The notes beneath the pieces are model-generated. The model had not been told where the DNA came from. It made no database searches and saw nothing but the letters and a program-made list of their open reading frames with translations. Shown here in pieces: positions 24,362 to 36,803 of a stretch of 64,000 bases of DNA (position 1 is its first letter; every line of letters begins with the position of its first letter). The DNA comes from Mauremys mutica (Eukaryota > Chordata > Testudines > Geoemydidae): contig NC_059084.1 of the NCBI RefSeq assembly GCF_020497125.1, forward strand, positions 11,249,501 to 11,313,500. The letters are read 5' to 3'. The position numbers and the translations under genes were made by a program.

Positions 24362-25430
24362 AGATGTTTGCTAACAGTCTCCTTATTGTTCCAATGTCTA
24401 AGGGAATACATTCCTAGACCTCTGTTGCATTTAATAGGCAAATACTGTATAAGAATTGGCAGTTGCACCAGCAAAGCTGAGATTGGAAAAAATAATGTCT
24501 CCCTTATAGATGGACAGAACTTTTTTCATTAAAAAAATGCAAGCAGTTTAATGTAAGTATAGAAAGGTGAAGGGTTTGACATATTTAATGTCCAGAGTAA
24601 GATAAAAAATTAGGTGCAACTCAGGCTCAATCTCTAACTTCCAACTAAATTGTCATGATCAGATTTTATAAACGTGGCATGTGAAAGGATGCAAGTTCTC
24701 CTGCTTGTGAAAACCACAATGAGTACTTGGGTTAGAAAATGAGGTGGAAAATTAATATTGGACTATCATAAAGCCAGAAAAATCCATATACCATTTTATA
24801 TCAGCAATATTGTTAGTGCTGATTATTTTAACTTTTCCATTGTACATATCTTTCCTTCACACAACTTCTGTGTGATAAGGTTGCAACACAAAGAATTTCT
24901 GAAATACCATACCTGTACACCAGTAATGTGGTGGGGGTGGGGGTGGAAGGGTGAAGGGGGCTGTTGTTAGGAGACTATTTGTAAATGAGCATGGATTTTT
25001 TTAGAAATATTCTGTTTGTTAAAAAATTTCCAATGAGTAGAACAGTTTGTGCAGCAGAAGCAAAAGAAAAGGTTATGCTGGTAGCACACTGCACAAACAT
25101 ATTATCAGCCAATGAGAAAATGAATTATTCAGCTTCTGTTATTTTATAAACCTCAATTATTTACCAAACAGATTAGGGTGGTGACTTGGCAAAAGCTAGT
25201 CATAAATCAAGCAATTTTATACTCACATACAGCCCTAACTTTTGCATTGATTTTTTAAAATAGTTGTCATCGGCCTTATGATTTGAGATAATCCATATAG
25301 TTCAGAAATAAAATATAGGAAGTAATAAAGAACAGTAAGTTTTCTACAGTGCAACAGTACATGGTAGAAGATGTTGCTCTATCAGTGCTGTAAAGTTACC
25401 ACAAGGTGGTTATATTTTCTGGAGAGCCAA
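24362..25430. other. No gene seen
   Basis: AT-rich spacer with a short G-rich patch at about 24930-24960. Confidence 0.4.
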
Positions 25431-25532
25431 AGCCAGATGCTGATCTTAGTAATGCTGGTGCAAATCTGGAGTAATTCCACTGAAGTCAGTGGAAATACTT
25501 GGATTTACATGGTGTTACTGAGATCAGAATCT
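25431..25532. repeat. Foldback with ACTGAAGTCAGT centre
   Basis: GATGCTGATCTTAGTAATGC pairs with GTTACTGAGATCAGAATC; AAATCTGGAGTAATTCCACT pairs with AGTGGAAATACTTGGATTT. The centre is CACTGAAGTCAGTG. About 100 bp, non-coding. Confidence 0.65.
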
Positions 25533-26394
25533 CTCCTCTTTCTATGCTGGTCTCTTTATGACTATGTCTATTATGTGCTAAATGGAAACATCTCTCGAAT
25601 GCAGCAATAAGGAAGAAACCTCTGTCATATAATGGGAATGGGTGTACTCCTTAGCACAGGGTGAAAGAACTCAGGAGAGACAGTCGGTTTGGACTGGTAG
25701 TCAATGCTGTATCCAATTCCAATGCTCTAAAAAAGTTGGAACTTACTTAGCTCATTTCACTACATATGGCCAAGCAATTGAGCATGGTACATGCGGGACC
25801 TCCCATAACATGATAGGGAATATTAAAATATATAAATATACACACAGAATAAAACAAAGATGGGGCAAAATTCTGACTTGGTGTAAGAGGTATACAACTT
25901 CCTGGGGAGATAAACCTTTTACAGCTGGTCTAAATTTGGTCCAGCATGCTGTGACAATTATTATTATCATGATCATAACTATTAAATGCTGTTATTGAAC
26001 TTTGAGGTGTTCAGTCTGGTAGGACTATATGAGCTAAAGCTGTACTGGACTGAGACTGCAATACCAGGGGAAGCCAGAGCATACACAGTGAATCGCGCCT
26101 GGGAAAATAGGGGTTTATGAATTTATTCAAACATATGTAAATTAGCATTAAAAAGAATGAAGGACTCACAAACTAGCAAAGCAATCTGCCAGCCAAGTGA
26201 TGGGTGCAAACCCAGAGTTCTGCCTGGAGCATCTCTCTGCTACCTGCTGCCCCCACCTCTGGCACAAGAGAAAGGAGAAAGTATTTGTATTGGAAGCACC
26301 AACCCCCTCGTCTTCCCAAGGTCACATCGTGCCTGGGCAATCATCTGTCAGTCACCTGGGATCCTCCCCTCTCAGACATATGTTTCTACAGGAA
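25533..26394. other. No gene seen
   Basis: A 118-codon frame at 25642-25998 crosses it, but its composition is not protein-like and no family is recognised. Confidence 0.35.
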
Positions 26395-26672
26395 GACATT
26401 GGAATGGGACTCAGGAGATCTGAGATCAGTTCTGGACTCTGCACAGACACTCTGTGTGACCATGGGCACACAACTTACATCTCTCTGGGCCTCAGTGCCC
26501 CACCTGTAAAATGGAGATGATAATGCATTCTTCCTCTTGGAGTCCCTTTTCTGTTTAGATTATTAGCTGTTCATGGCGGACACTGTTTCCTATTATGTGT
26601 TTATACAGCATCCAGGACAACGGGGCTGTAATCTCAATCTTAGGTGCAACTGTAGTATAACATTTATTAGAG
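26395..26672 (+). mobile_element. MIR1_Amn-type CORE-SINE, nearly full length, sense
   Basis: Sense order: ACTCAGGAGATCTGAGATCA, TCTGTGTGACCATGGGCACA, TCTCTGGGCCTCAGTGCCCC, CCTGTAAAATGGAGATGATA, then the long tail TTTAGATTATTAGCTG, TGTTTATACAGCATCC and GGGGCTGTAATCTC, ending CTGTAGTATAACATTTATTA. The first half is the MIR core and the tail is the amniote-specific extension. Open frames of about 100 codons across it are accidental. Confidence 0.8.
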
Positions 26673-27721
26673 AGGAGCACCAGATTCCTAGGGCCCCAAT
26701 CCTCATTCTGGTTTCCATTGGAATAGCTGATGGCCTCTTCTTCTGGCAGCCAGACCAAGGGCTGCTTCAAATGTACTAATGCTGAGTAATCATCCAGCAC
26801 CAGCAGGCCCAAACTGATCACTGGGACTTTATGGGGAAGCAGCTATGGCACAGTAATGAAGAACAGAATGGAGAATACGGCTTTCCACATCTATGAAGTA
26901 AACAAGAAGTGGGGGGGAGGGGATGCTGTGAAAAGTGTGTGAGAGAGATTTTTTTTATCTCTAAACAGAACAATAGGCTAATGAAAGAAGTAGCCAGCAA
27001 GTAGGACTGCTACTTCTGTTATTCAAGACATTCCAGCATTTCACATTTGCAGAGATGCACATCTGTGTAATTCAAATATTGTAGGTTAATTGCTTATTGT
27101 ATTAAATTATTTCTGATGAAAAGAAAAAAAAATCCCTCTACATCCCATTAAGAGATGTTGCTTTGTCTTTTATTAAGATGCTAAGCAGAATCCCAGACTG
27201 CAACCTTCTCCCATTGAATAGCTGCACTTTCCTGAAGTCAGCTTGGTAATAAGGCCAGGCTACAAAATTACACCTTGATTGCAGAGGAGCTTTCCTTGAT
27301 GTATGCATTGCCACTACAAATGAGTAGTTTGTTACTCATTTACACTTGAAATGTCTTTGTCTAAACTAAGCTGAAAAACAAATATCGTTTCTACATTGCC
27401 TGCCATGTAAATGCTGCTCAGTAGAGGCCACTATTAGACTGTGCTGGTAACTTTAAAAGGAAAAGTAGGTGCAGTATTTAAAGAAAATATATGTTGCACT
27501 TTTCTCATCTTTACTAGTCAAAGTCTCAAAGAAACAGGCAGCCCCTTTTAATCTGCTCTTGATTTTTAGTCATGCATCAGTGTTTTTATTTTCAGTGTTC
27601 TCTGTTTCTTTATATTGACTGGTTAAGTCCTTTAACTATACAAGAAAACAGTAACTATTGTGGTAATAAGATATCATTGGCAATTCAGATATCTTGGATG
27701 CAGAGTGGATTGGATGAATAA
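26673..27721. other. No gene seen
   Basis: AT-rich. The part around 27030-27420 lacks repeats and could be conserved non-coding DNA, which cannot be tested here. Confidence 0.35.
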
Positions 27722-27791
27722 AGGCCAGCTGATATAAATCAGTGTAGCTTCACTGACTTCCATAGTGATTTACACCATCTGAGGATCTGGT
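27722..27791. repeat. Foldback, GTAAATCAG / CTGATTTAC type
   Basis: GCCAGCTGATATAAATCAGT faces ATAGTGATTTACACCATCTG followed by AGGATCTGG. It is a diverged copy of the palindrome at 44595-44680. Confidence 0.55.
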
Positions 27792-27892
27792 TTTCTCCTC
27801 TCTCCCAAGATATCCATTGATCAGTATTGGTAACTGTAGCAACGGGATGGCTTAGATTTAGGTTTTTAAAAAATGTATATAACACTGAATAG

Positions 27893-27894
<2 letters not shown>

Positions 27895-27922
<28 letters not shown>
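27895..27922. repeat. (AG)n microsatellite
   Basis: Fourteen uninterrupted AG units, the longest pure microsatellite in the window. Confidence 0.95.
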
Positions 27923-27927
<5 letters not shown>

Positions 27928-28470
27928 GCCTTAATGCAAATGGATACAATGTGTACTAACTTCAGTGAAGTTAGCTTACAACAAGCTAAAATCAGTCCAG
28001 AGAGAGGAATGAAACACACTTTTTTTTTTTGGTTTTGTTTTTTTCCCCACTCTTTTGATCTCATTTTTTCCCCTAAAGGGAATATCTTTTTTTCCTTCAC
28101 AATTAAAAAAAATAGGTGAGTGCTGCTCTAATGCCATTAAACCGCTCTCATTTCATACTCCAAGAATGTTGCACATTTCTCACTAGTCACGGATAATTCA
28201 GGCAGTGATCTTCTTTGTATAAATCCATGACAGGAAAATCAGATGCAATAGAGGTTGAGCAGACTGTTGTTACTGGGGTATGTCATGAAATGATGGAGAT
28301 GTGTCCAAGTTAGACAGTGAAATCTGTCAGTTTTGCAAATTTTTTTTCCATTTGAAAAGTGCAGAGAATGTAAACCAGAACGACAAGGATCTGTGCCCAC
28401 TCTTTGCAGAAATACTGTTGTGTTGAATGGAATTTTCTGGTTAGTATTTGGTACAGTGATATGGTAGTTG
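27923..28470. other. No gene seen
   Basis: T-rich tracts near 28020-28050. No repeat family recognised. Confidence 0.4.
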
Positions 28471-28745
28471 TTATTAATTATTATTATTATTATTATTTGT
28501 ATTATGGTAAATGTCCCGAAGAAGATTGGGACCTCACTGAGCTAGGTCCAGTGCAAACACATCATAAGAGACAGTCCCTGATCCAAAATATTTACAATCT
28601 AAGTTAAGAAAACAAAGGGTGGTAGAAAGTAAGTATTGTTACCCCATTTTACAAATTGAAATCTTAGGCACAGACAGTTTAAGTGACTCGCCTAAAGTCC
28701 CTTGGGAAATCAGACCAAGGAATTGAACGCAGCACTACTGAGTCC
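28471..28745 (-). mobile_element. MIR1_Amn-type CORE-SINE, nearly full length, antisense
   Basis: A (TTA/ATT)n stretch at 28471-28498 is followed by GAGCTAGGTCCAGTGCAAAC, AAGAGACAGTCCCTGATCCA, AATATTTACAATCTAAG, ACAAAGGGTGGTAGAAAG, CCCCATTTTACAAATTG and AAGTGACTCGCCTAAAGTCC. This is the exact reverse-complement order of the sense copy at 26395-26672. Confidence 0.8.
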
Positions 28746-29948
28746 CAGCCCAGGGCAGCCTTCTTTTGGTTTTGGGTGATTTGTAGTTCCTCTCTTTCCT
28801 TGGCAGCAATTACAAAACAGAAAAGAGCCTTACCTTGAGAAATCTTTGGAAATGGCCTTCCAGCTTTCCTCTTACCTCTGAGGAATAGCATGAAGTACAG
28901 GAGAGCTGGGTTGGGATATTCATACCTCTCAATGGTAGTCAAAAGTGCTCTGCTGGTGTGGAGAAAGTTCTATCAAAGCCATTGATACAAAATACCCATG
29001 AATCACCTTTTTGTGTGCAGTATCTAGTAACCTTATGATGATTACATTCAAGGGCACCATTCCCAGTTATCACAGTCTTTACCAAAGTAAGGCCAGGCAT
29101 GTGTCTTTCAAACAAGAGACAAAATGGCTTTAGGAGGGAAGGAGTCCTCAAAAGTCAAATATATACAGAGACAACTGAGAATATGTTGTTTTGAGGGAGT
29201 TGGAGTTGGGGGATGAGGCACTATGGGGCAGAAGATCGGTGGTCTTTATTCAAAGGTCATCCTCCTTGTTTAACCAGAAATCATACTTTTCCAGGAACAC
29301 AGAATTTTGTAAATATTCTTAAATTTGTGGCTTACTCTTTCATTTCTTCACCAATATTTCCTGTTTTAATCCTCATCCTTCTCAGAATGCTTTTACACAT
29401 TACTATCTTTCTTCCTCTGCCGTTCATTCCCTACTCATATCTATCTACCTTCGTTATTCCTGCAATTGCTTTTTCTTCTTTTTGTTTTTTCACTCCACCC
29501 TTCCATCTTGAGTAATGTTTAAAAAACCCTCTAAACAGGCAACTGACATTGGAACCTGGCCACTTTACTCCTTTCCAAGCCCTGAACAATTGCTTTGAAA
29601 CTCAAAGCCTGTCAATATCTGGGAAGGGAAGTCAGCACTTCACAAGGAATTTTTCCACACTGAGGAATAGGGTTGCCAATTGCCACAGAGAAACCGAATT
29701 TCCAGTGCCTAAACAAATAAAGGAGGATGGCCTTGGATATTTAAGAGACATTGATATTTTTCCTCCCATTTCAGAAGTGATCCCTGCAAATCAGAGTTGA
29801 TGCATATTGGCAAAGGAATGAGATGGAAACACAATACGGACAGTACCTGAGTTGTATTCATTTTGTGCATAAACAGGAGAACTGTGTCGCTAAGCCTGCC
29901 AGCCTTTCATCTTCCTGAAAATTCATTTCACTTAGGATTTGCTTAAAC
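28746..29948. other. No gene seen
   Basis: Unassigned sequence. Plus-strand frames at 29213-29515 and 29549-29800 are T-rich or featureless and not believed. Confidence 0.4.
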
Positions 29949-29960
29949 ATTGTCTAGATA

Positions 29961-30162
29961 GACAAGGGAGTGAGGGGATATCTTTTATTGGACCAACTTC
30001 TGTTGGTGAGACAGATGCAGAGCTTTCAAGCCACATAGAGCTCTTCTCTTGAAAGCTTGCCTCTCTCATCAACAGAAGTTGGTCCAATAAAAGATATCCC
30101 CTCACCCACCTCATTTCTCTAATATCCTGGAATTGACATGGTTACAAATACACTGCATACAA
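29961..30162. mobile_element. Penelope-derived hairpin element, 202 bp, with 12-bp target duplication
   Basis: The left arm ATCTTTTATTGGACCAACTT and CTGTTGGTGAGACAGATGCA faces the right arm CTCTCATCAACAGAAGTTGG and TCCAATAAAAGATATCCCCT. The right side then runs through ATATCCTGG to GACATGGTTACAAATACAC. The flanks are ATTGTCTAGATA (29949-29960) and ATTGTCTGGATA (30163-30174), 11 of 12 identical. A duplication of this length fits retrotransposition rather than hAT transposition. It is the same structure and length as 24158-24361. Confidence 0.8.
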
Positions 30163-30174
30163 ATTGTCTGGATA

Positions 30175-31149
30175 ATTGAGTTATCATCCTGAGGCGACTT
30201 CAGCTCAGAAACTTTATGGTCAGATTTGGCAGAGCTAATCAGGAAAATTTCCTGTCAAAGCCATTGTGTTGCTGGTTCACAGAGTGCTGGACACTGTCCT
30301 GGTTACAAAGGAATGAGACTTTATTTTAATTGAATGGTGAATTAAATAAAGCAGAAAACTGTCTTATGGAATATTTTGGAGAAATCACCACTGCAAGAGG
30401 AACTAAAGTTTGGCAGTACATTTGTGGAGACCCAATACAAAGGGAGACACTCGTATTGTAGCTACTCCAAAGCAGGTTAGATAAGACATTATGTAATGGA
30501 ATTAGGCAGACCCTGTTACTGATGACTAAGGGTCTGATCAGTAATTTGAATGGGCTTTGCTTTTCACTGTAATCAACTTTCAAAACAAGAAGAAAATGAG
30601 CCAATGGCAGCCTCTGTAACAAAGAATAATCAGGAAAAGATAAATGAACAACTCGTTCAACATGACAACATTGGCTGCCTTCTATACGGAATTACACATC
30701 CTGAGACAAGACCAATGTTCTTTGCAGCACAAAGTGCAACTGAATGCCTTAAAGGAATGGAAAGCACTAAATGACCTTTCATCACTTCAATCACTAGACT
30801 AGTTAGGGAAATTTTTAATGAAGGTCATAAGACTGGGAAAATATCATAGGTGACAGTGTAAACAGCACATCTTTGATTGTTACATGTTCTTTCTGATGAG
30901 GGCAGTTTCTTAAGATGTTCTTTGTCACTCGTGGCTGCTTTTTTCTTTCAATGACCGGCTTTACAGTGTATTACAATATAATAAGATTGGACTAGATCTG
31001 AAGATGTCAGATGATCATGAGTGGCTTTTCTTTCATGCTCTCTGTAGTGAATGAGATAATTTTTAAACTTTTCTATCTGTTGTTATTATAATACCACTTG
31101 AATTCCTTTAACTCCATTCCAACGAAACAAGAGAAGTCACTGGCAGAAT
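30175..31149. other. No gene seen
   Basis: AT-rich. A 74-codon frame at 30550-30774 and a 98-codon minus-strand frame at 30326-30622 have no recognisable features. Confidence 0.4.
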
Positions 31150-31157
31150 TGCTAGTG

Positions 31158-31376
31158 CAGTGGGTCTCAAAGTTTTGTGTTGGTGACCCCTTTCACACAG
31201 CAAGTCTCAGAGTGCGACAGCCCTTCTAAATTAGAAACCCAATTTTTAAATATTAAACACTATTACAAATGCTGGAGGCGAAGTGGGCTTGGGGGTGGAG
31301 GCTGACAGCTCATGACCCTCACATAATAACCTTGTGACCCCCTGAGGGGTCATGACCCCCAGTTTGAGAACCCCCG
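31158..31376. mobile_element. hAT-type MITE (CAGTGGxTCTCAAA ends)
   Basis: Starts CAGTGGGTCTCAAAGTTTTG and ends CCAGTTTGAGAACCCCCG, imperfect inverted termini. The flanks TGCTAGTG (31150-31157) and TGTTAGTG (31377-31384) match at 7 of 8. Internal GGTGACCCCTTTCACACAGC and GACCCCCTGAGGGGTCATGA fit a MITE I know from turtles. 219 bp, non-coding. Confidence 0.85.
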
Positions 31377-31589
31377 TGTTAGTGCTTACAAAGGTTGCAT
31401 GTGGCTTTTGGAGCTGAGGGGCCATGAAAATAAATAGCAGCTTGGCCTGTACTCCGCCTTTTAAATGTAGTAGCCGTGCTGGATTTTTGTTGCAGGGTAA
31501 TGTCAGGAACAGTGATCCAATTAGATCTCTAAGGCCTTGGCATGGTTGTTCCTTTAATGGGTGTTGGGCCTAGCTGCCTCCTGACTGAT

Positions 31590-31995
31590 GGTGTGAGGCT
31601 GGGGGGCAGGTAATAGCTTAAAGATCGCCTGGTCTTCGTAAAAGCCAGGAAGTACTTCAGTTGAGAGGGAGAGCTGCAGGAGGTGGGAAGGCTCCCACAG
31701 GAGACTCTGAGGGAAGGGGAAAGAACTCAGTTTATCTGTGACTATCAGATGGCTGGCCTGCAGATTGGAAAGCTGTAGGGAGCAGCCTAGGAAGGAGATG
31801 TGATCAGAGAGGCTCCTCTTGACTCCCAGGCAGATGGCCTGTGCAGTGTGAACCAGGAGGGAGCAGAGAAGGTCTTCTGCAGGAGTCTGGGACAGAGTGA
31901 AGCGAGGACATAATTGATACTTGTGTTATTAGTTTCATTTTAACAAAAAAGGGACTGAACATCCTGTGTTTGGGGAATGTTCTTTGGTGTATGGG
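31590..31995 (+). mobile_element. LTR-like retroelement fragment
   Basis: A purine-rich, GC-richer block (GGGAGAGCTGCAGGAGGTGG, GACTCTGAGGGAAGGGGAAA) is followed by TTAGTTTCATTTTAACAAAA, AAGGGACTGAACATCCTGTG and GTATGGGCCAGTGAGAGAGC. It contrasts with its AT-rich surroundings and resembles turtle LTR sequence. The ends are not found and no duplication is visible, so the call is tentative. Confidence 0.35.
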
Positions 31996-33345
31996 CCAGT
32001 GAGAGAGCTCACCAGCTTCCATGCATAAATTTTAAAAATTTAAAACTTGTGGTCAGATGCCTTGCGGGCTCAACGTTAAGCATGTACTTAAATGTTTTGC
32101 TGGGTTTGGAGGCCTTTGTGCCAAATTCTGGACCCATCAATGTCAATGGCGAAAGGGCACAATTGGTCCCTTTGTACTTCTCCCTCACTTTTACTGCAGC
32201 CTAGAGAATTGTTCACTACCAGCGAGAATACTAGCAATAGAGGATGAATTGGAGGTCTGATTTTCAAAAGCAACAGCATTAGGGATACAGGTGCTCTTCT
32301 CATTTAGGATAATGGTCTCAGATGACCAGATTCACATTTACCCTACGGTGCCCTTATGCTACTCTGGTCACACCCACCTCAAGACACCCACTGTACCTTA
32401 ACTTTGTAAGGTGCTAAGTTGGTTCTTTCCTAATGACTACAATGAGAACCAGTCTGCAGAGGCATAAACATTCAACATCTAAAAGACAATTTTCCAAGCA
32501 GAACGTGCATCTGATGAGCCATGTGGGAAAGCCACAGAGAAATGGAGTCATGTTTGCATTAAAAAATAAAGAGAATTCTTCACCACCTTGTTTGAATAGC
32601 GATGAAACATTTGCATCCTAGGTAATTTGGATGTTGGCAAAATAACCTTTTTTTTTTTTGTCAATCCTCCAATTTAAAACATTGTCATTAGCTCAGAAAA
32701 GAAAAGAAAAGAGAAAGCAAAGTATATTTATTATTTCTTTACAGGTTCAGCAGGGAGCCAGTGATTTGTTTTTCAGACACATCACATTGTTATGTTACAT
32801 GATGCAATATCATGAAAGGATAGGTCTTGAAAGATGAAAATGTGTCTCTCTGGGACAATCACTCACAGAAGTGTTCATCTATCAGTTTGCATAGTGTCTT
32901 TCATGCCAAACCACAGAAGCAGAAAGCCCAATATCTGTGATGCTGGCTCTTACATTTTATGAATCAAATGTAAACATAAACAGTAGGAGGCCTGGTCCAA
33001 AGATGAAATATATAAGCTTTGAGATGGTGCCATTAATATTCTGTGTTTCTCAGTGCATCCCTGACTAGGTTGTGTTACGCCTGGGACTACTGTTTCACAG
33101 TGGTTTCTGCAAACCTTTCCTTCAGTTTCTATCTTCTGAAGGTTCATTTTGTCTGCTTCCATCGCTCTGCAAGATTTGCTATCAGTTGTGATACCAAATT
33201 AACCCACGTTGAATGCAAAATTTATTCTAAATGGTTGAGTTTCTTCTGGCTCTGCACCGAAAACATTCAAACCCATTCATTTTGTAGGATTTCAGAACCA
33301 AAACCATAAATCAATTGAAGATCGCTGAAAACGGGGCCTGCATTA
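31996..33345. other. No gene seen; AAAAG simple repeat
   Basis: A run of AAAAG-type units at about 32696-32716 and T10 near 32649. ACCCATCAATGTCAATGGCG near 32131-32150 is a foldback-type centre without clear arms. Confidence 0.35.
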
Positions 33346-33353
33346 GTTCAGGA

Positions 33354-33474
33354 TAGGGTGACCAGACAGCAAATGTGAAAAATCGGGATGGAGGTCGGGG
33401 TAATAGGAGCCTATATAAGAAAAAGACCCAAAATTGGGACTGTCTCTATAAAATTGGGACATCTGGTCACCCTA
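33354..33474. mobile_element. 121-bp hAT-type MITE (TAGGGTGACCAGA ends)
   Basis: The ends TAGGGTGACCAGACA and ATCTGGTCACCCTA are inverted repeats. The 8-bp flanks GTTCAGGA (33346-33353) and GTTCGGGA (33475-33482) differ at one base. Internal landmarks are AAATCGGGATGGAGGTCGGG, GTAATAGGAGCCTATATAAG and AATTGGGACTGTCTCTATAA. A compact non-autonomous element. Confidence 0.9.
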
Positions 33475-33482
33475 GTTCGGGA

Positions 33483-34340
33483 AGTTACACAAACCTTATC
33501 AAAACTGACAGAGAACCTGATTTACTCTGAATGAGTAACTGAACCTCAAAACGAGATGAGATTCAGGCAGTTGCCAAGGTGACTAATGCAGAACGTTTCA
33601 CTAGCAGTAAGTGATGCAGGAGGGGCAGACAGAGTTGTGGGAAAGAGATTTTTATTGAACTTGCTGAGAGGGCAGTGTTTGTCCAAACAGCTTTTCTTCA
33701 GCTCCACGTATCACTCCAAACAAAGTCCCTCCTGAACTGGTCCTCTTTTTCCACCCCACTCATCATACCACAGAGAAGAAGATGGTAAGTAGTGCCTCCA
33801 CGGATTTTCAGTGGGTCTGCACAGCAGCTGGCTAAAAATACCCCAACAGCAACAATAAAAACCAAAATCAACCCCCCCTCAAACCCAAACACACAACAAA
33901 ACCACAGCACCAGAAGAAAACATGAACATTTTCATAACATATTTTCCTGTTTTATTTGGAAAAAAAAACCATTTCAGACTGGAAATTTTCTGACCAGCTT
34001 TAGTAGGCACAAACTTTGGACTGATACAAAAGGCAGGCAACTGAAGAAAAAGGGAATACATAGGACATTGTCTCTGGGAAAACAGTAGGTGCTGATTCTC
34101 ATTTACACTAAATCCTCTTAACATTGCCAGGGTGGTGCAAAGAGGCCTTAGTGTGAATTAGAACCAAGCCCCCAAAGTGTATCTGGTTTATCTGCTCATA
34201 TTCACCAGCCTTCATGGTGTGGTTCTGGATTTCAGTGTGAACTCTCCAAACATCTCGAAGTATGTTACCTTGCTGAATAGCTGCAGAGCTCTTCTTCTGT
34301 TAAGCCATTGTCCACACTACAACTTTAAACCAGGGATTTT
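33483..34340. other. No gene seen
   Basis: AT-rich spacer with a CAAA/CCAAA-rich patch near 33850-33910 that produces overlapping spurious frames. Confidence 0.4.
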
Positions 34341-34505
34341 ATATCTGTTGTTGTTGTTATTATTTATTATTTTATTACAGTATCACTTAGGAAACCCAGT
34401 CCTGGACCAGGACCCCATTGTGCTAGACGCTGTCAATCCAGAACAAAAAGACAGTTCCTGCTCTAAAGAGCTTACATTGATTATAGGCACAGTCAGCATA
34501 ATTGG
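34341..34505 (-). mobile_element. MIR1_Amn-type CORE-SINE, 3' half, antisense
   Basis: TTATTATTTATTATTTTATT, then ACAGTATCACTTAGGAAACC, GACCAGGACCCCATTGTGCT, AGACGCTGTCAATCCAGAAC and CTCTAAAGAGCTTACATTGA, in the order of the other antisense copies. The MIR-core half is missing. The overlapping 136-codon frame from 34177 is not credible. Confidence 0.75.
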
Positions 34506-36754
34506 TTACAAGTGCCAATATGTGATGGGAGGGCATAGGTGCTCTGATAGCATTATAAGAAACAAAATAGGATACAAATCCTACTGAGAGCTCACCATGC
34601 CCGTAAGTGGTCACAAACTCAATTCAAAGCTGTAGTGTGGACAGGACTTGCCTGCAAGTTTTTCAAGTAGTAACAGCCATGCCTATAATACTGTGTTGCC
34701 ATCACTAGTGTGGTTTTATTGCACATCTTGTGATATTTCGTGCTTTTCTTAAAGCCTCAGCTCCTGCAGTCATGTTAATATGTGAGAATATCAGTTTTTT
34801 GGGGGAGGTTATTTTTGTTTTTTGTTTTTTTTTAAAGATAGGTTTCTGGCCCTCATGGTTGTTGACAAAAGCTTAAATACGTTACCTGAGTGTCCCTCTA
34901 AACGTCCTAAAGGGTAACCTCCCCGACCCAAAATAAAAAACCAAACCCAGAAGATATTTATAAAAGCAAATGCTTTATTTTTTGCCTAGAAATCACAAGG
35001 TTTTTAAAAATTTCATTATTTGGGGGGACCTGACATTTTTTAATGCTTGGGCTTTGCAACACTGATGATATTTGTTGGATAAAAAAGTCTAATAAAGTGA
35101 GTCTTGTTTTCTGCATGTACCAGTGGCACCAGTGACTCAAATGCCTGGGAAACAGTCATGTAAAGTGTAATCACACAGTGTAGGGTGTGGCTTATTCAAG
35201 TTGCTCAGTCACTTCAGCTGAGACTGCTTACCAACAGGACATAGTGTTTGGCCTTCACTGCACCTGCCAAACAAAGCTGACATGCTCAAGAGGTGCCTGA
35301 GAGCATGAACCATGATGTGTTTAGTGATTCAAATCTCAATGTGTGTGGAAATTCAAGGAGATGTAAGGAAATGGGTCATTGTCAATAAATGAAAACCAGC
35401 AGGGAACTGCAGGAAATCACTGAAACAGCAAGTACCTGTTACTTTGTAAATATTCTGCATTAGTACAGTTGACTGGTATGAGTAGATGTGGCTCTCCTGA
35501 TTTTTTTTCTTCTTCCTGGACATTTCCTGAATATCTGATGCATATACTCCAAAGGCATTTAGCTCTGTCACATATCTGGGCTGTGTGGTATGCAACTCCA
35601 TGTGGCCATGCCACATATATTTTTCAAAGGGAAGAAAACTTTTACACAGAATCTTGACTCAGAAGTTCTGAGTCAGCAGTGTGACTAGCATGCACATGTG
35701 CTACATGTTTTCTAATGTCTCCATCGGTAGTTATCTGTGAGCAGCATCTGCAAAAAAGTAGTTCATTGAAACTTTCTTCATATCAGCTGGATACACTCTG
35801 TTATTCAAGCACAATACATGTTAAAGTGGGGAAGAAATTGATGAAAGATTTTAAGACAATCTCACCATCAGAGTATGAAGTTCCCCAGAAGACTTGCAAA
35901 GGGCTTTAAACAAAGAAATCTGGCCTTGACCAGAGGGCCAGATCCACCAGCTATCAAACTAGGGAGTGATTGAGACAGAAGGGGTGCATGGGCCTTTTGC
36001 CAGCCCTGTGCACAGGGATTGAATTTCACCCAATATATGTATGTAACATGCCAGGGAATATCAACAGCTATCATTGTTGTGTCAGGATCAACCAAAGGTC
36101 ACTCCATCTTGAAAGATGGGGATCCGGACTACAGTGACAGATCAGGGAAAATAGACTGCTGTAGATTGCAGGCTCTGGGTACTGTGTTCTATGTTGTTTC
36201 AATGAAAATATATAATTGTTCATATAAGCTCCCTGTGCCTTACTGACAAGAACAGCATGTATCCTATTTTCATGTTCAGATCTCGCTGAAAGCCAGTGCC
36301 ACCTGGCATAGATTTCATCCTGAAATTCTGAGGTTCCACCATTTAACTCTCACATGCCTTGGACTTACTGCATCTTAAGTTTTTTTCTTCTTTTTAATTA
36401 TCTTGGTGCAAGCTGATTCCTTAAAACTTTCCTTGTCCGCATATTACAGGCACCGGTTTCAGGGGAGTGCTGGACACACACTGAATAGTACAGCAGATAG
36501 CGACGTTCTCAGAGAGAGACACTGCATTCCAAGTGTGATTAGTCTGAGGCAGGAGTTTGGCGTGGGTGGATAGGGTGTAGAAAATGACTTCCCATTCCAA
36601 TGCCCCATCCCTTGTGCTTTACCACAGAGGCCAACAATAGACACTATCCTTGTGCAAGGATCTAGCAAACGTAGTATGGACAGATGAGGTTGTTGCAATG
36701 GCCATGTCCCAATTTCTGGTCTGGCAGGCAGAGCTGGACTGCTTACCCTTTCAG
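34506..36754. other. No gene seen
   Basis: T-rich tract near 34795-34835. No repeat family or coding signal is supported. Confidence 0.4.
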
Positions 36755-36803
36755 AGGATCATAGAATCAGAACTGGAAGGATGTAGCAGAGGTCACTCTG
36801 ACT
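36755..36803 (-). mobile_element. Old CR1 3'-end fragment
   Basis: AGGATCATAGAATCAGAACT, then GGAAGGATGTAGCAGAGGTC, is the reverse complement of a diverged CR1 3' end (GACCTCxxxAGGTCCCTTCC and ATTCTATGAT). About 49 bp only. Confidence 0.55.

Noticed and set aside
28471..28498. (TTA)n run as an independent microsatellite
   Set aside because: It is the normal AT-rich end of the MIR1_Amn copy that follows, so it is not listed separately.
34177..34587. 136-codon plus-strand frame
   Set aside because: Runs through a MIR1_Amn SINE and a TTG/TTA-rich stretch (leucine run), so it is an artefact.
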